A DNA stretch of 64,000 bases, from assembly GCA_025201375.1 (NCBI GenBank), contig JAIWZP010000046.1, positions 124,001-188,000 on the forward strand. The letters run 5' to 3'. The translations under genes were made by a program, and so were the position numbers. The notes below the pieces were generated by a model. It saw only the letters and a list, made by a program, of their open reading frames with translations, had not been told where the DNA came from and did no database searches. Shown one piece after another: positions 10,292 to 20,880 of the stretch (position 1 is its first letter; each line of letters opens with the position of its first letter). The DNA is from Gongronella butleri (Eukaryota; Mucoromycota; Mucoromycetes; Mucorales; Cunninghamellaceae).

Positions 10292-13200
10292 ATGTCTCGT
10301 CTTCCCAGTGTTAGCACCGGTATACCTTCGAAGCGTCTTCAACGGCAGCCGTCGCTGGACGCCCGTAAAAGCCGGCAACAGCAAGCGGACGCGCTGCCTC
10401 CGCTGCGCACGTCCAAGAGCACGCGTGTATCGCGCACGTCCATGTCCTCATACGACGACACGGACTCGCCGTCGCCGCGGTTCTCGAGTTCCAGCTACGG
10501 GTCAGCCACCACGGTCACCAGCGCCACCTCGCCGCGCAATTCGCTTCCGTCGGGCCCGCGCAAGCGTGTGTCCGCCAAACCGCCACCCATCCCGGCCCAC
10601 CATCGCCCAAACGTCCGCTCGCCCACGTCGCAAGGCGATTTGCGCCTCGGCGATCGCGTCCTTGTCGATTCCATGAACATTGTCGGCACACTCAAGTTTC
10701 TCGGCCCCATCCCAGCTAAGCAGGGCGTGTGGGCGGGCATCCAACTCGATATCATTGGCACCGGCAAGAATGATGGCAGTTTTCAGGGGTAAAAAAAAAA
10801 AAAAGTGGCAAAAATGAAACAATCAACGGGCAGAAATCTCATTTTTTTTATTTCATGTCGTTTCCCCTCTTTTTTTTTTTTTCTTGTTTCCCCCCTTTTT
10901 TTAAATTAGAGCGCGCTACTTTTCATGTCCTCCTGAAACAGGCATTTTTGTCACGTCGAGCAAAGTGGCGCCATTGAATGATGAGCCACGCACGCCGTCG
11001 CCTCCATCGCCACAGGCCACACGCACGTTATCGCGGACGCAGAATCGACAGCTGACGACGTCGCGCATTACCAAGGGATCGCGCGCCGAGCGATATTTGG
11101 GGATGACGGCCAAGCAGTTGACGCAACGCCAGCCTTCTCAGCCGTCGTCGGCACCACAACAACCACAGCAAAGACGCCCACTCACACGCAACGGCACGAC
11201 ATCGTCTCGTAGCACGAGCAGTGCAGGCAAAAGGCTATCGTCGGCGTCCACAGCGTCCAATGGGTCGCGAAAGTATTCCGTGGGCTCCATGGGGTCGCCG
11301 ACACCATCGCATCACCGGCCCACATCGCTCACGGCCGCGGCCGTCGCTGCACAACAACATCACCATCCGAACGAGGACGATCAGGACGATCAATTGCTCC
11401 TTGAAACCGACGAAAACAGCCAATTGCTCGATACACCCGTGCCGCTCAATTTGGCCACGTCTGAATCCACGGAAGCCTCTGGTGAATGGACTACGCAATT
11501 CCACCAGCTGCAGATGCGCATTGAAGCGCTCGAGGCTGAAAACAAGTATCTAAAGGTCGAGAATACCCAAAACAAGACATCTGCCGAGCAACTCTTTGAG
11601 CGATCCATGGTCTTGCGCAAACAGCCCAAAGACGAAGGCAAGGATCCCAATGCCGCCCATCCTGCCAATGCCGACAATGCCGACGCTGAGCCCATGTTCA
11701 CCTTGCAAGCGCATAAGACCATTGTCGACGAGATCAAGCAAGAACACGAGACAAAGCGCAAGGCATGGACCTCGGATCTCGAAACGTTGCAGTCCACCAT
11801 TAAAAAGCTCGAGCAGCGCGTCTTTGAGCTCGAGACTGAGCAATCGGAACTCATCAAGGAACGCGACGAATTGCTTGGCAAGCTCGCCGAGGGCCGCAAA
11901 ATGCAATCACAGCTGGTAAGTCTCCTTTTTAAAAAAAAAATTTGACGCGTCGCGACGCGCTCAATTCGCTCCTTGTTTTATGATTCGGTTGTTTTATGGT
12001 GTTTACGGGGTCTGACTCACTCCATTTTCCTTTTTTTTTTAAATAGGAACATCAAGTGCAAGAGCTTGAGCAAAAGGTGGTTGTGGCCGAAGCGAATGCA
12101 GCTGCGGCGCTTGCGTCCAAGACGGTGCAGACGACGGCGAATTTCTACTCTGACGACCCTGACGCGATGCAAGAGCGACAGCGGCAGATGGAATTGGAGA
12201 TGGAGGAGGTGCACGAGAAGCTCATGTCGGTGACAGAGGCGATGCATGCCAAGGACATCTTTTTTGCCACGCTGTCTGACCAAGTGGAGCAGCACCGCAA
12301 CATGGTCGAGGACAAGGAGCGTGAGTTGCGCCGTCTGCGTCTGGACATGGAAAAGACGCATCGCGACAATGATCGTCTGCGCGAAGAATTGAACGAGATG
12401 CACACCAAATTCGAAGCCCACGCCAATTGCGTAACACACGACGAATTCGAGCATCTCAAGCGCGCCCATGCCGTGGCCAAGGAACAGCTCAGCAAGGAGA
12501 CAAGCACCGTCGACGACTATCGCAAACGCATCGCGTCGCTCGAGGAGACCGTCGGCGACTTGAAACAAGCAGGCATGGAGAGCCTCGAGCTGTACGAGAA
12601 CTCGGTCGAGCTGCACCGCGTCGCCATGGACACCATCCAGCGCCAATTGCAAGAAGAACACCACAAGGTCGTCGCACTCGAGACAGACAAGGAGCTCACC
12701 GCAAAAGCTCACGCAGACGCCATGGATACCTCGGACGAAACCATCGCCTTTTTAAAAGAACAACACGCCGCAAAGATCGATGCCTTTGCCGTCGAGCGCC
12801 AGGGCTGGGAAGCCACCATTGCAAAGCTAAAGCACGACATCCACGAGCTCATCGACAGTAAGCAATGGAAAAAAAAAAAAAGAGAAAAATGAAGAAAAAT
12901 TTGACACTTTTTTTTTTTGCCCTGTTTTTTACATCTTTTTCCTTCTTTTTCCTCATATTTTTCTCTCTCGATTCCTTTCTATTTCTCTCAATTCCTCCTG
13001 ATTCCGTTCAATTCCCGTAGGTGGCAATGCTGAGGACAAGCAGGCGATGGACAAGCTCAAGCAAGCATGGGCGCTTGAGCGGGAGCAATTGCAAGCGCAA
13101 GCGGACCAGGTGAAGCAGCAATGGGTGCAAGAGCAGCAAGAGCACGCGGCGACGCGGCAAGCGATGGAGCAGACCAAGACGGAAGGCCAAGAAAGCAAAC

Positions 13201-14230
13201 AAGCGATGCAGCAGCTGGCATCGCGCCTGCAGCAATTGGAGCAGCAATACAACGAGGCGCATACGGCTCGCACCAAGCTGCAGGATGATTGGACGGCGCT
13301 TGCCGAGCAGCACAAAAAGGCCGAAACGGACCTGCGACGCATGACGGAGCAAAAAGAAAAGCATGAACGGTCGCTGGCCATGGCGCGCGCCGATTTGGAA
13401 AAGTCGGACGCGATGCTAAAGTCGCTGCGGTCGTCGTCGTCAGACATGGACGCGTGGATCCAGGGCAAGGAGGGCGAGAACAAGGAAATTGCCATGCTGC
13501 GCCAGGAAATCGACCGCCTCGAGGCCCAGAACGAGATGCTCGAAAAGCAGCAAAAGATGAACTCGGGCGACGCCGTCCAGCGCCTAAAGACCGAGAACAA
13601 GCAGCTGGCAAAGGACTATGACGCCCTCAAGCAGGAACATCAGCAATTGGAGACAGAATGCCTAAAGTGGATGGACGAAGTCGAGAAGCTGCACCATGAA
13701 AACCAAGCCGACGCTTCTCCCAATGCACCCAATGACTCGGACGCGACCCAATTGCCGTCCAATTCGTCCAATTCGCCCCAAATCGAGAATCTCCAGCGAC
13801 AACTGGAAAGACAGCAATTGGAACACCGTGCCGCCTTGCGCAAGATCAGCGACGAATTAAAGGAAGCAGAGCGCAAGCACCAGCGCGAGATCAAGACCCT
13901 GAATCGCGACATCACCGAATTGGAGGGCATCATCGAGGGCAAAATTTTCAAAGAGGCCGATCTCGAGGAAGCACTCGAAAAGGAGCGCAAAACAGTCAAG
14001 CGCCTGCGCAGCGACATTGCCGATTTGCACACAGAAAATGCAGCAACAAAGCAAAACGGCCGCCCGGCACTACTCGACACGTCTGCCACTTCCACCACCG
14101 TGTCCACAGCCACATCCACCGCGTCCAATCCCTCCGAGGCGGCACTCTATTGCGAAATATGCGAAGTCCATGGCCACGACCTCATGAGCTGCAAGGCAGT
14201 CTTGGACGACATCCCAAAGGACAATGCCGT

Positions 14231-14266
<36 letters not shown>

Positions 14267-14403
14267 ACGAAACACGCCTATTGATACGTCTTCCCCTTTT
14301 CTTTCTTTTTTTTTTTTTTTTTTTTGTGTAGTATTGCGAGAATTGCGACATTCATGACCAGCATCACACGTCCGATTGTCCGAGCCAAAATGAGACGTTT
14401 TGA
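10292..14403 (+). CDS. CLIP-170 family microtubule plus-end protein (CAP-Gly, coiled coil, zinc knuckles)
   Basis: Five exons: 10292-10788, 10910-11915, 12047-12857, 13021-14231 and 14332-14403; 1198 residues. After a basic Ser/Pro-rich leader comes a CAP-Gly domain (about 117-188): LRLGDRVLVDSMNIVGTLKF, GVWAGIQLD, the tubulin/EB-tail-binding GKNDG (158-162), and ARYFSCPPETGIFVTSSKV split by intron 1. A second Ser-rich basic linker leads into a long coiled coil (about 350-1110) rich in Glu, Gln and Lys heptads. The C-terminus has two zinc knuckles: YCEICEVHGHDLMSC (C-x2-C-x4-H-x4-C) and YCENCDIHDQHHTSDC in the last exon. Architecture matches CLIP-170/Tip1, which tracks growing microtubule ends and recruits dynactin through its knuckles. 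Only one CAP-Gly is present, as in yeast relatives. The second knuckle has slightly altered spacing. Confidence 0.92.
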
Positions 14404-14594
14404 TGAATTGGGCGTTCATTTCTCCCCATTTTTTTCTTCTACATCTACTCCCAATGCCATTTTTGACGCGTACCCCCCTCCCCTTTGGCTGATTCCCCGC
14501 TCATGTATAGATAACTCCGTCTTTTGTACATAAATAATCGATTTTATTTTATTTCAATGCGCAAACGTGAAGAAAATGACAAAAGATGAACTAT

Positions 14595-16867
14595 TTATGG
14601 CTTTTGCGTGTTAATGACAAAACGGCGCAGAACCTCGCTGCCAAATTGCAGACCGAGTTGGTATAATGGGGACGGCTACAACCAAAAACGAAGCATTGGC
14701 AGGTGAGGGTCGTGCTCTTTTTTTCGGTGGGGTCTGTTTTACCTTTTTTTCGGTGAATGATGGTGCGGACAGTGGGTTGGGCTTGCTGCGCTTTACGCTT
14801 TCTTGACCGACTGCGCAAGGGGAATCGTCGCGTGCACGCTTGGCGGTGTCATTCAGCGCGGACAAGGGTGGTTCAGCGGGCGCGGTCATCAATAATGCCG
14901 TTTTCGATACAATGGCGATTTGTGGTGGTGACGTTGGTGGTGGTGGTGGCGATGAAGGTGATGGAGACATGGCGGGCGCGTCATTGGCTGGCTGCGCGGG
15001 CATCTCGTCAGCAAGATTGTCAAAATCCATATCAAAGCCCGTGTCTACATGGTCATCGTCGTCGATATGCGCATCTTCATGCGACGACAGCTTGTCAATA
15101 CTCTCGACAGACGTCGTGCTGTCTATGGTCCACATGGCATGGTCCTCATGATCATCGTTGGGCGTGGCCGCAGCCGTGGCGGGTGATGGCGTCATCCATG
15201 GCGCCTCATTCATGGCCGTGGTTGGAGATGGAGGCAGAGACACATTGTCGTGCACGTCGTCCACCGGCTGCGAGTCCACCACCGTACGTCCGTGCAGCAA
15301 AAGGTAGCCGCCAGCCGTCGTCGGCCACATGTCCTGGCGGGAAAAAAAAGAAAAAAAGAAAAAAAAAACGCGGTGAGATACAATATTTTCTCCCTTTTGT
15401 TCTCTTTTTTTTTTTTTTTTTGTACCTGGAAGACGTGTCGGCCTGCCGGCTCCGTGCGCAGCTCTGCCAGGAGCTGTGTCTGCTCGCCGTGCTTGCATCG
15501 CCAAATGTCAAGCTCAAATTGGTGTGGATCATCCAGGGACTGAAAGATGGCCATCACTTGATACGAGCCGTAATTGGGCACGAGACGCACAGCGACTTGG
15601 GTAAACGACGGCAGATGAGTAGGCACAAACCGATCCATGAGCTTTTGCTGGTTGTTGCCAAACTTTTCAATGACACGCAAATAGCCATTGCGGCCCGCAG
15701 CAAATTTGCGCCTGACCGTAGGCGTGCGAGGGGTATCTTGACCAATGGCCACGAGCGTGTCGCCGTGCTTGGGCACACGCATACAGCTGAGCAGCGTAAT
15801 TGGCTCTGTGTGCGTGGATAAAAAAAAAGAAAGAAAAAAACGAAAAAAAAAAATGAGCCATCGTCGCCAATGGTGCCTTGTTTCCCTCTTTGTGCGGTTT
15901 TTACCATCGCGCTGCAAGCCATGTAAACTCATCTTGCGCACCACCTTGACGGGGACGAGCTTCATGCTGCCGACGCGTGCATGGAGGCGTAATTTGACAA
16001 CCCTGCCCTTGGTGGTGCCGAACACAATGGGCGGATCGGCCATCATGTAGAATCGCCGATCGACATGGCGGCTCTGCGACAGCACCTGCAGCGCTGAGAA
16101 CTGGCCGCTGACCTTGGATGACCAATCGCTGCGCATGATCACGCCCATCGACGCGCCACCCGCAACCACAAGCTCAGGATCAATCACAATCGCCGTCAGC
16201 TGCAGGTCCTTCTGCGCGAGCACCAACAGGTAACGCAAATTCGTCTGGTCCAACACTTCTTTTGTGCTGTTGCGCACCTAGAAAATCATAAAATAGGGGG
16301 GAAATGAGCAAATGGATGATCATAGGTCGAGACGGGCAGGAGCAAGGTGCGCGCTTACGAGTGAGATGGGCTGCGTGGTGAGCGCCGCGTGAAGCACAGC
16401 GCCTGTGAGCGGTTCGTCAAACACAAGCTTGCGCGTCACATTGTCCTCAAATGCGTGCCAAAAGAGATGGAGCTGATCATTGTGTCGCATCAACACCAAA
16501 AGCGCCGGTTGCCGCTTGTATGCCGTGTCAAGCACAGACACAATCGTCAACTATGAAAAAAAGCAAGGCTGCCATCAATTACCTGTTTTTTTTTTTTGCG
16601 TTTTCGTCTATTGTCTTTTTTTTTTGTTCTTTTCCTCTTTCGTTGCTTCTCACCGTCCCTCGCTCTTATCCTTACATCGGGCGTGTCGGCTAGCGTGGCC
16701 AGGTCGGTCGTAGTGAGTCTCACGCGTTCCACATCGCCATTTTCTTGCGTGCGTTGGTAGACAACGACCGATGCCTTGTTGTGCACATAAAAATAGCCAG
16801 GCACTTGCGTCAGGTCGCTGTCGTCAAACGACAGGAACATAAAATTAGCCGTATCCCCCTCTTGCAT
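14595..16867 (-). CDS. Unrecognised 602-residue protein, possibly beta-rich with an acidic disordered region
   Basis: Minus-strand exons are 16867-16676, 16550-16359, 16277-15905, 15805-15426, 15333-14743 and 14675-14595; all joins are in frame. The N-terminal two thirds look like alternating beta strands (LALLVLMRHNDQL-type segments, RYLLVLAQKDLQLTAIVIDP, VFGTTKGRVVKLRLHARVG, GRNGYLRVIEKFGNNQQK, YQVMAIFQSLDD), compatible with a WD40-like propeller. Residues about 390-560 are Ser/Pro/Asp-rich and disordered (DDHEDHAMWTID, PSPSSPPPPPTSPPQ). A short conserved-looking tail (PLYQLGLQFGSEVLRRFVIN) is created only by the last splice; unspliced DNA gives a less structured end. No family is recognised. 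Convergent with CLIP-170, the stops lying 190 bp apart. Confidence 0.7.
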
Positions 16868-17242
16868 GGCTAGATCGCAAAGACACAGACAAGAGACCCA
16901 AGTGGAAAAAGAAAAAAGAAATGAAAAGAGACGAAAAACGAAAGAAAGCTTTGCCCGCTCTTAGCGCTGACCCCCTTATTTTTCAAGCTTCTCGTTTGGC
17001 CGCGCGCTTATGCACGCAGACTTAGCCCCGCGCCATTTTTTTTTTTATTTTTTTTTTTTTTTTGCGAAATGTACATCACACAAGACTTATGCTGGAGTGG
17101 TGCGCTTTTTCTTGGCAAGCACTATACGCTTAAGCAAGTCCAAGGAATGCCAAAACCAAAAACAAAAAAACATAAAACAAAAAAAAACAAAACGAAGTGC
17201 ATGCAGAAAAAAAGACAATGCAAAAAGTCTCGTCCACCAAAG
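16868..17242. other. Spacer between the unrecognised gene and U6
   Basis: Purine-rich leader of the minus-strand gene, a T-tract near 17036-17062 and A-rich DNA near 17156-17190. No gene seen. Confidence 0.5.
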
Positions 17243-17252
17243 AAAAAAAAAA
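17243..17252 (-). terminator. RNA polymerase III T-run terminator of U6
   Basis: Ten A residues on the plus strand, which is a T10 run on the transcribed sense strand right after the U6 body. Confidence 0.8.
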
Positions 17253-17365
17253 GTCGCACCGTAGTGCATTCCATCTCAGAAGTTTAGTGTCATCCTTGTG
17301 CAGGGGCCATGCTAATCTTCTCTGTATCATTCCAATTTTAATATGTGGCAGAGGTTGTTACCAAC
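17253..17365 (-). ncRNA. U6 spliceosomal snRNA
   Basis: The minus strand carries the invariant U6 core: ATTGGAATGATACAGAGAAG, then ATTAGCATGGCCCCTGCACA and AGGATGACAC. ACAGAGA pairs with the 5' splice site and AGC is the catalytic triad. The 5' end can form a GTTG-GTAA-CAAC hairpin, as expected of U6. No intron interrupts the core, unlike U6 in some fungi. A TATA element lies about 30 nt upstream and a T10 run follows the 3' end, so the gene looks like an active RNA polymerase III unit. The 5' end is placed at the hairpin and the 3' end at the T-run; each may be off by a few nucleotides. Confidence 0.95.
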
Positions 17366-17394
17366 ATGCCGATTTAGACATGTGTTTTTCAAGC

Positions 17395-17403
17395 TTATAT
17401 ATT
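17395..17403 (-). promoter_or_regulatory. TATA box of the U6 gene
   Basis: AATATATAA on the minus strand, about 30 nt upstream of the U6 5' end, the usual location for U6 promoters transcribed by polymerase III. Confidence 0.75.
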
Positions 17404-18049
17404 CTCAATTGGAGACCCACCATGCAACTTGTGGGACAACTTTTTCCAATCGCCCGCCCAGCCCAAAATAGGCAACTGGGATTCAAAATTCACCAATGAG
17501 CGCTAAAAGAAAAAAAAAGGCGGATTTGACCAGCGCGCCCCATTGTCTTCCTCTTCCGAGCATCGACTTCTTGGACAACATGGACGGCGTGGCTTCAGCG
17601 ATTGTTTTAGTCGCCGTGGAGTTCGATGGCCAAGGATGATGGAGGCGGGTTTATCACATTTCGTTTTTTTTTTTTAAAAACAGATTTGCAGAGTACGCAC
17701 TCATAGGATGGCCGAAAAAAGGCTTGAGATCGTTGCAACTCCACGTCCACCACCACTCGATTCAAATTTTGGAGACCTTTAGTCAACTTGATCTGGAGCA
17801 ACAGACCAAACAGTGATTTTTGAGCAAAAGATATTCAAGTGGGCCAAGCAACCACTGCAAGCATTATGAAACGCGCCCCATTGCGAAATGGCGAGCTGGA
17901 TGGCTCGCTGGGAGTCGATTTGCGACTGTCAAAAGCGCGCCACATGCAAAACGAAAAATCAGCTGTGAGAAGCACTCGAGCAGAAATTGAAATTCCAGGT
18001 TTCCAGAAAGACACCATACTTTCTCACAAGATGCATCGCATAGGTAAGT
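17404..18049. other. Start of the gene-poor island
   Basis: No gene is supported. Sequence at about 17720-17880 may be the divergent upstream part of repeat R1 (compare 7580-7800), but the resemblance is too weak by eye to set a boundary. Confidence 0.4.
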
Positions 18050-18450
18050 CAGCGAAAAACGCAAAAAACAGCGGGATCGATCTGCTCGTTCGCGAGCAAT
18101 GCGCAATCTTCGTTTTATCTTCAACAACCAATTCAACGGTAAGAACGCGCTCCTACAGCCGATCTGACGCGTCCACTATCAAGAGAGACTTCAGATGCAT
18201 GCATGGGTTTCATTAGGAACATCCACATGTCGCTCGACGTCTGACGCGGTTTATTACGCGTCGAAAATTGTCTATAAATTTCACCCGGCGTCTAAAACGT
18301 CGAGACTCGTCGTTTTTCAGAGATTACTGGTGCCTATGTACGCTTCAAGTCGCGCTCTTTCTGATGATGTAACATTCAAGGCGCTGCGACCAATCCTTGT
18401 TGACTTTGCTTTGGGATGAAAGTCTGCAGCTTTTTGCGTCGGCCGCAAAA
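18050..18450 (+). repeat. Dispersed repeat family R1, copy 2 (longest open frame)
   Basis: Matches copies at 7820-8155 and 35390-35790 (inverted). It keeps a 74-codon open frame ending at 18419. After the CGTTTTTCAG acceptor-like site at 18311-18320 it encodes ASSRALSDDVTFKALRPILV followed by DFALG and a stop. The neighbouring GACGCGGTTTATTACGCGTC block is nearly identical to copy 3. Confidence 0.75.
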
Positions 18451-19086
18451 ACCAGTCAACGGACCCCTGATTTTTATTGCATTTTCATCGGCTATGACAT
18501 GCTGATCTACCATACGGTTGAATGGCGTGGCGATCCTGGGACCCAAAATTCTCGATTTTAAATCCTCGACTGTACCCCTAGAAAATCGGTGAAAATATCA
18601 CGATTTGTTCAAATCGCCAACAGCACGTCATTGAGTGGCCTCCGTCTCATGAAGTTCTTTTACATATGGGCTCTTTCGGCGCCTGTTTCTCGAAAATCAC
18701 TTTAAAACCGAGTGTCAATCAGATCACTGACAAGAAAATTGACGTTTCCCCATAAATATACCATTTCGGCTTTTGCGTGTCTCGTTGCAATTCGATCAAG
18801 TTGAGACTTTACAAGTGGAAAGCGACGCGTTTGAAGATCATTTTGTGCCTGCCTGGCAAGGTCGATGCGCAATATCTGTACGCTTGCAATGTCCAATTGA
18901 AATTTTCAATATCATTTTGCTTGCCAACTGACAAGTCAACCAACGGCATGCTGCTGTAACAAAAGATGCACATTCGACATTCTGTAGCATGAAACCATGG
19001 ACAGGCAGGCAGAGCCCAACGAATATCATGTCAGCCAATCCAAGTCGAAAATACAAGTTCTCAGAGTCATTGCATACCAAGTCGCC
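18451..19086. other. Gene-poor island, unassigned
   Basis: AT-moderate sequence without homopolymer-rich introns and without a supported gene. Confidence 0.4.
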
Positions 19087-20880
19087 GTAACGCGATCTCT
19101 CCAGAACCCAAGCGATTTTACATTTTTACCGTGCTTGGTCGCGGGTTCACTTGAGATGACTCGCGCCTGAGCCGTTGTCGCGTACACCACCAAATTGGAA
19201 AAGAGATTACCCCACTTTGGCTGAGCGCGTCCTCCAGATCTTGTTCATTGGGTCCTGTATTTGAGCTAGAGGATGATCAAGACAAAACTCCAAGGATGTC
19301 AAGTTTTTTCCAGAGATCGGATCATTCAGCCCTGAGAACATGCATTTTGCGTAAAATCAGAGCCAAATCAACCTCGTGAAGACTAACTCGCCGAGATCTC
19401 GATGCGATGTCTCCAAACCACAATCGTTTTTACCGCGTTTGGCCGCTGATTCATTTGAGGTGTCTCATGTGTCGGGGTGCTCAGCCGTTGCCGCTGTACG
19501 AGATCAAATGGTACTGATCTAACCCCCTTTACGCCTATGAAACTCGCGCTTCATCAGAAACTTGCTCATCTGGTCCCAAATTTAGTCCAGTTGATGGTAA
19601 ACTCAATTCTCCAACAGCGTTAATTTTGTTCGCGAATCGGACCACTCGGTCCCGAGAAATCTCGAGATCCGTGTTTGCTACAGTTGTGAATCTCAGCGTA
19701 AAACAATATTTTACGCGTTCTTCGTGATGAGGCTGACTATCTGGCGCCAAATTTAGACCAGTGGATACTTGACCCAAAACTTCATTGCATCCAAGATTTT
19801 TCCCAAATCGACTCAGTCAGTCCTAAGAAAAGACATTTTTCATAAATTCAGGGCCAAACCAGGATCCAAAAGAGCCATCAAGGCTAACTCACCGAAAATG
19901 CGAAGCGATATTCCCAAACCACAGGCGCTTTTACCGCGTTTGCCCGCTGATTAATTTGAGGTGATTGACGCGTCGGGGCGATCAGCCGTTGTCGCGGTAC
20001 AAGACCAAATGGTGTTGATCTTACCCCCTTTACGCCTATGAAACTGGCGCTTCATCAGAAACTCGCTCATCTGGTCCCAAATTTGGACCAATTGATGGTA
20101 GACTCAATTCTTTAGTGTTGTTACGTTTTTTCGCGAATCGGATCACTCAGTCGTGAGAAGGATCGTGATTCATGTTTGGTAGTGAACCCTCAGCGCAAAA
20201 TAATATTTTACGCATTTCTCTCGATGAGGCTGATTATCTGGCTCCAAACTTAGGTCAATGGATATTCGACCCCAAAATCCGACAATATCAAGTTATTTCC
20301 CAAATCGAATCACTCTGTCCTGAGAAAATACATTTTTTATAAACCAGGGCCAAACCAGGATCCAAAATATCCATCAAGGCTAACTCATCAAAAACGTGAA
20401 GCGATATCCCGAACCGCAAGCGCTTGTACCGCGTTTAACCACCGATTCATTTGAGATGATGCCTCACGTGCCGGGGCGATCAACTGTTGCCGCAGTACAA
20501 GACGAATACTGCTGATCGTACCCCATTTACGCCTATGAAACTGGCGCTTTCTCCGAAACTCGTTCATCTGGTCCCAAATTTGGACCAGTTAATGGTAGAC
20601 CTAGTTCTTCATTGTTGTTACGCTTCTTCGCGAATCGGATCACTCAGTCTCGAAAAATCTCGAAATGCATGTTTGCTAGTGAAAACCAGCGCCAAATAAT
20701 ATTTTACGCGTTCCTCCGGATGAGCTTGACCATCTGGCTCCAAATTTATACCAGTGGATACTCCAGTCAACAAAACGTCGATTATTCCAAGTTTTTTTTT
20801 CGCAAATCGGATCATCACTCGGTCTTGAGAAATCTTAGTACGCGTTTTTTCGTGTTTCGGGATAAAATACAGTAATGCTT
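19087..20880. repeat. Tandem array of roughly 500-bp higher-order units
   Basis: The landmark ending in TTTTACCGCG(T) occurs at about 19115, 19430, 19930 and (as TTGTACCGCG) 20425, and TTTACGCCTATGAAACT recurs at about 19528, 20029 and 20527. The full period is therefore about 496-501 bp, with a shorter (about 300 bp) first unit. Inside each unit two related submodules recur: A begins CATCTGGTCCCAAATTT (19569, 20069, 20567) and B begins ATCTGG(C/T)(G/T)CCAAA (about 19740, 20236, 20733), alternating at about 167 and 330 bp. Units differ by many point changes, so the array is old or not homogenised. No gene spans it. Confidence 0.85.

Noticed and set aside
14595..14742. Unspliced end for the 602-residue protein
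   Set aside because: The unspliced frame gives a Lys/Pro-rich and then unstructured tail, whereas the GTAAAA...TTGTAG intron yields a compact amphipathic end. Splicing was preferred, with moderate confidence.
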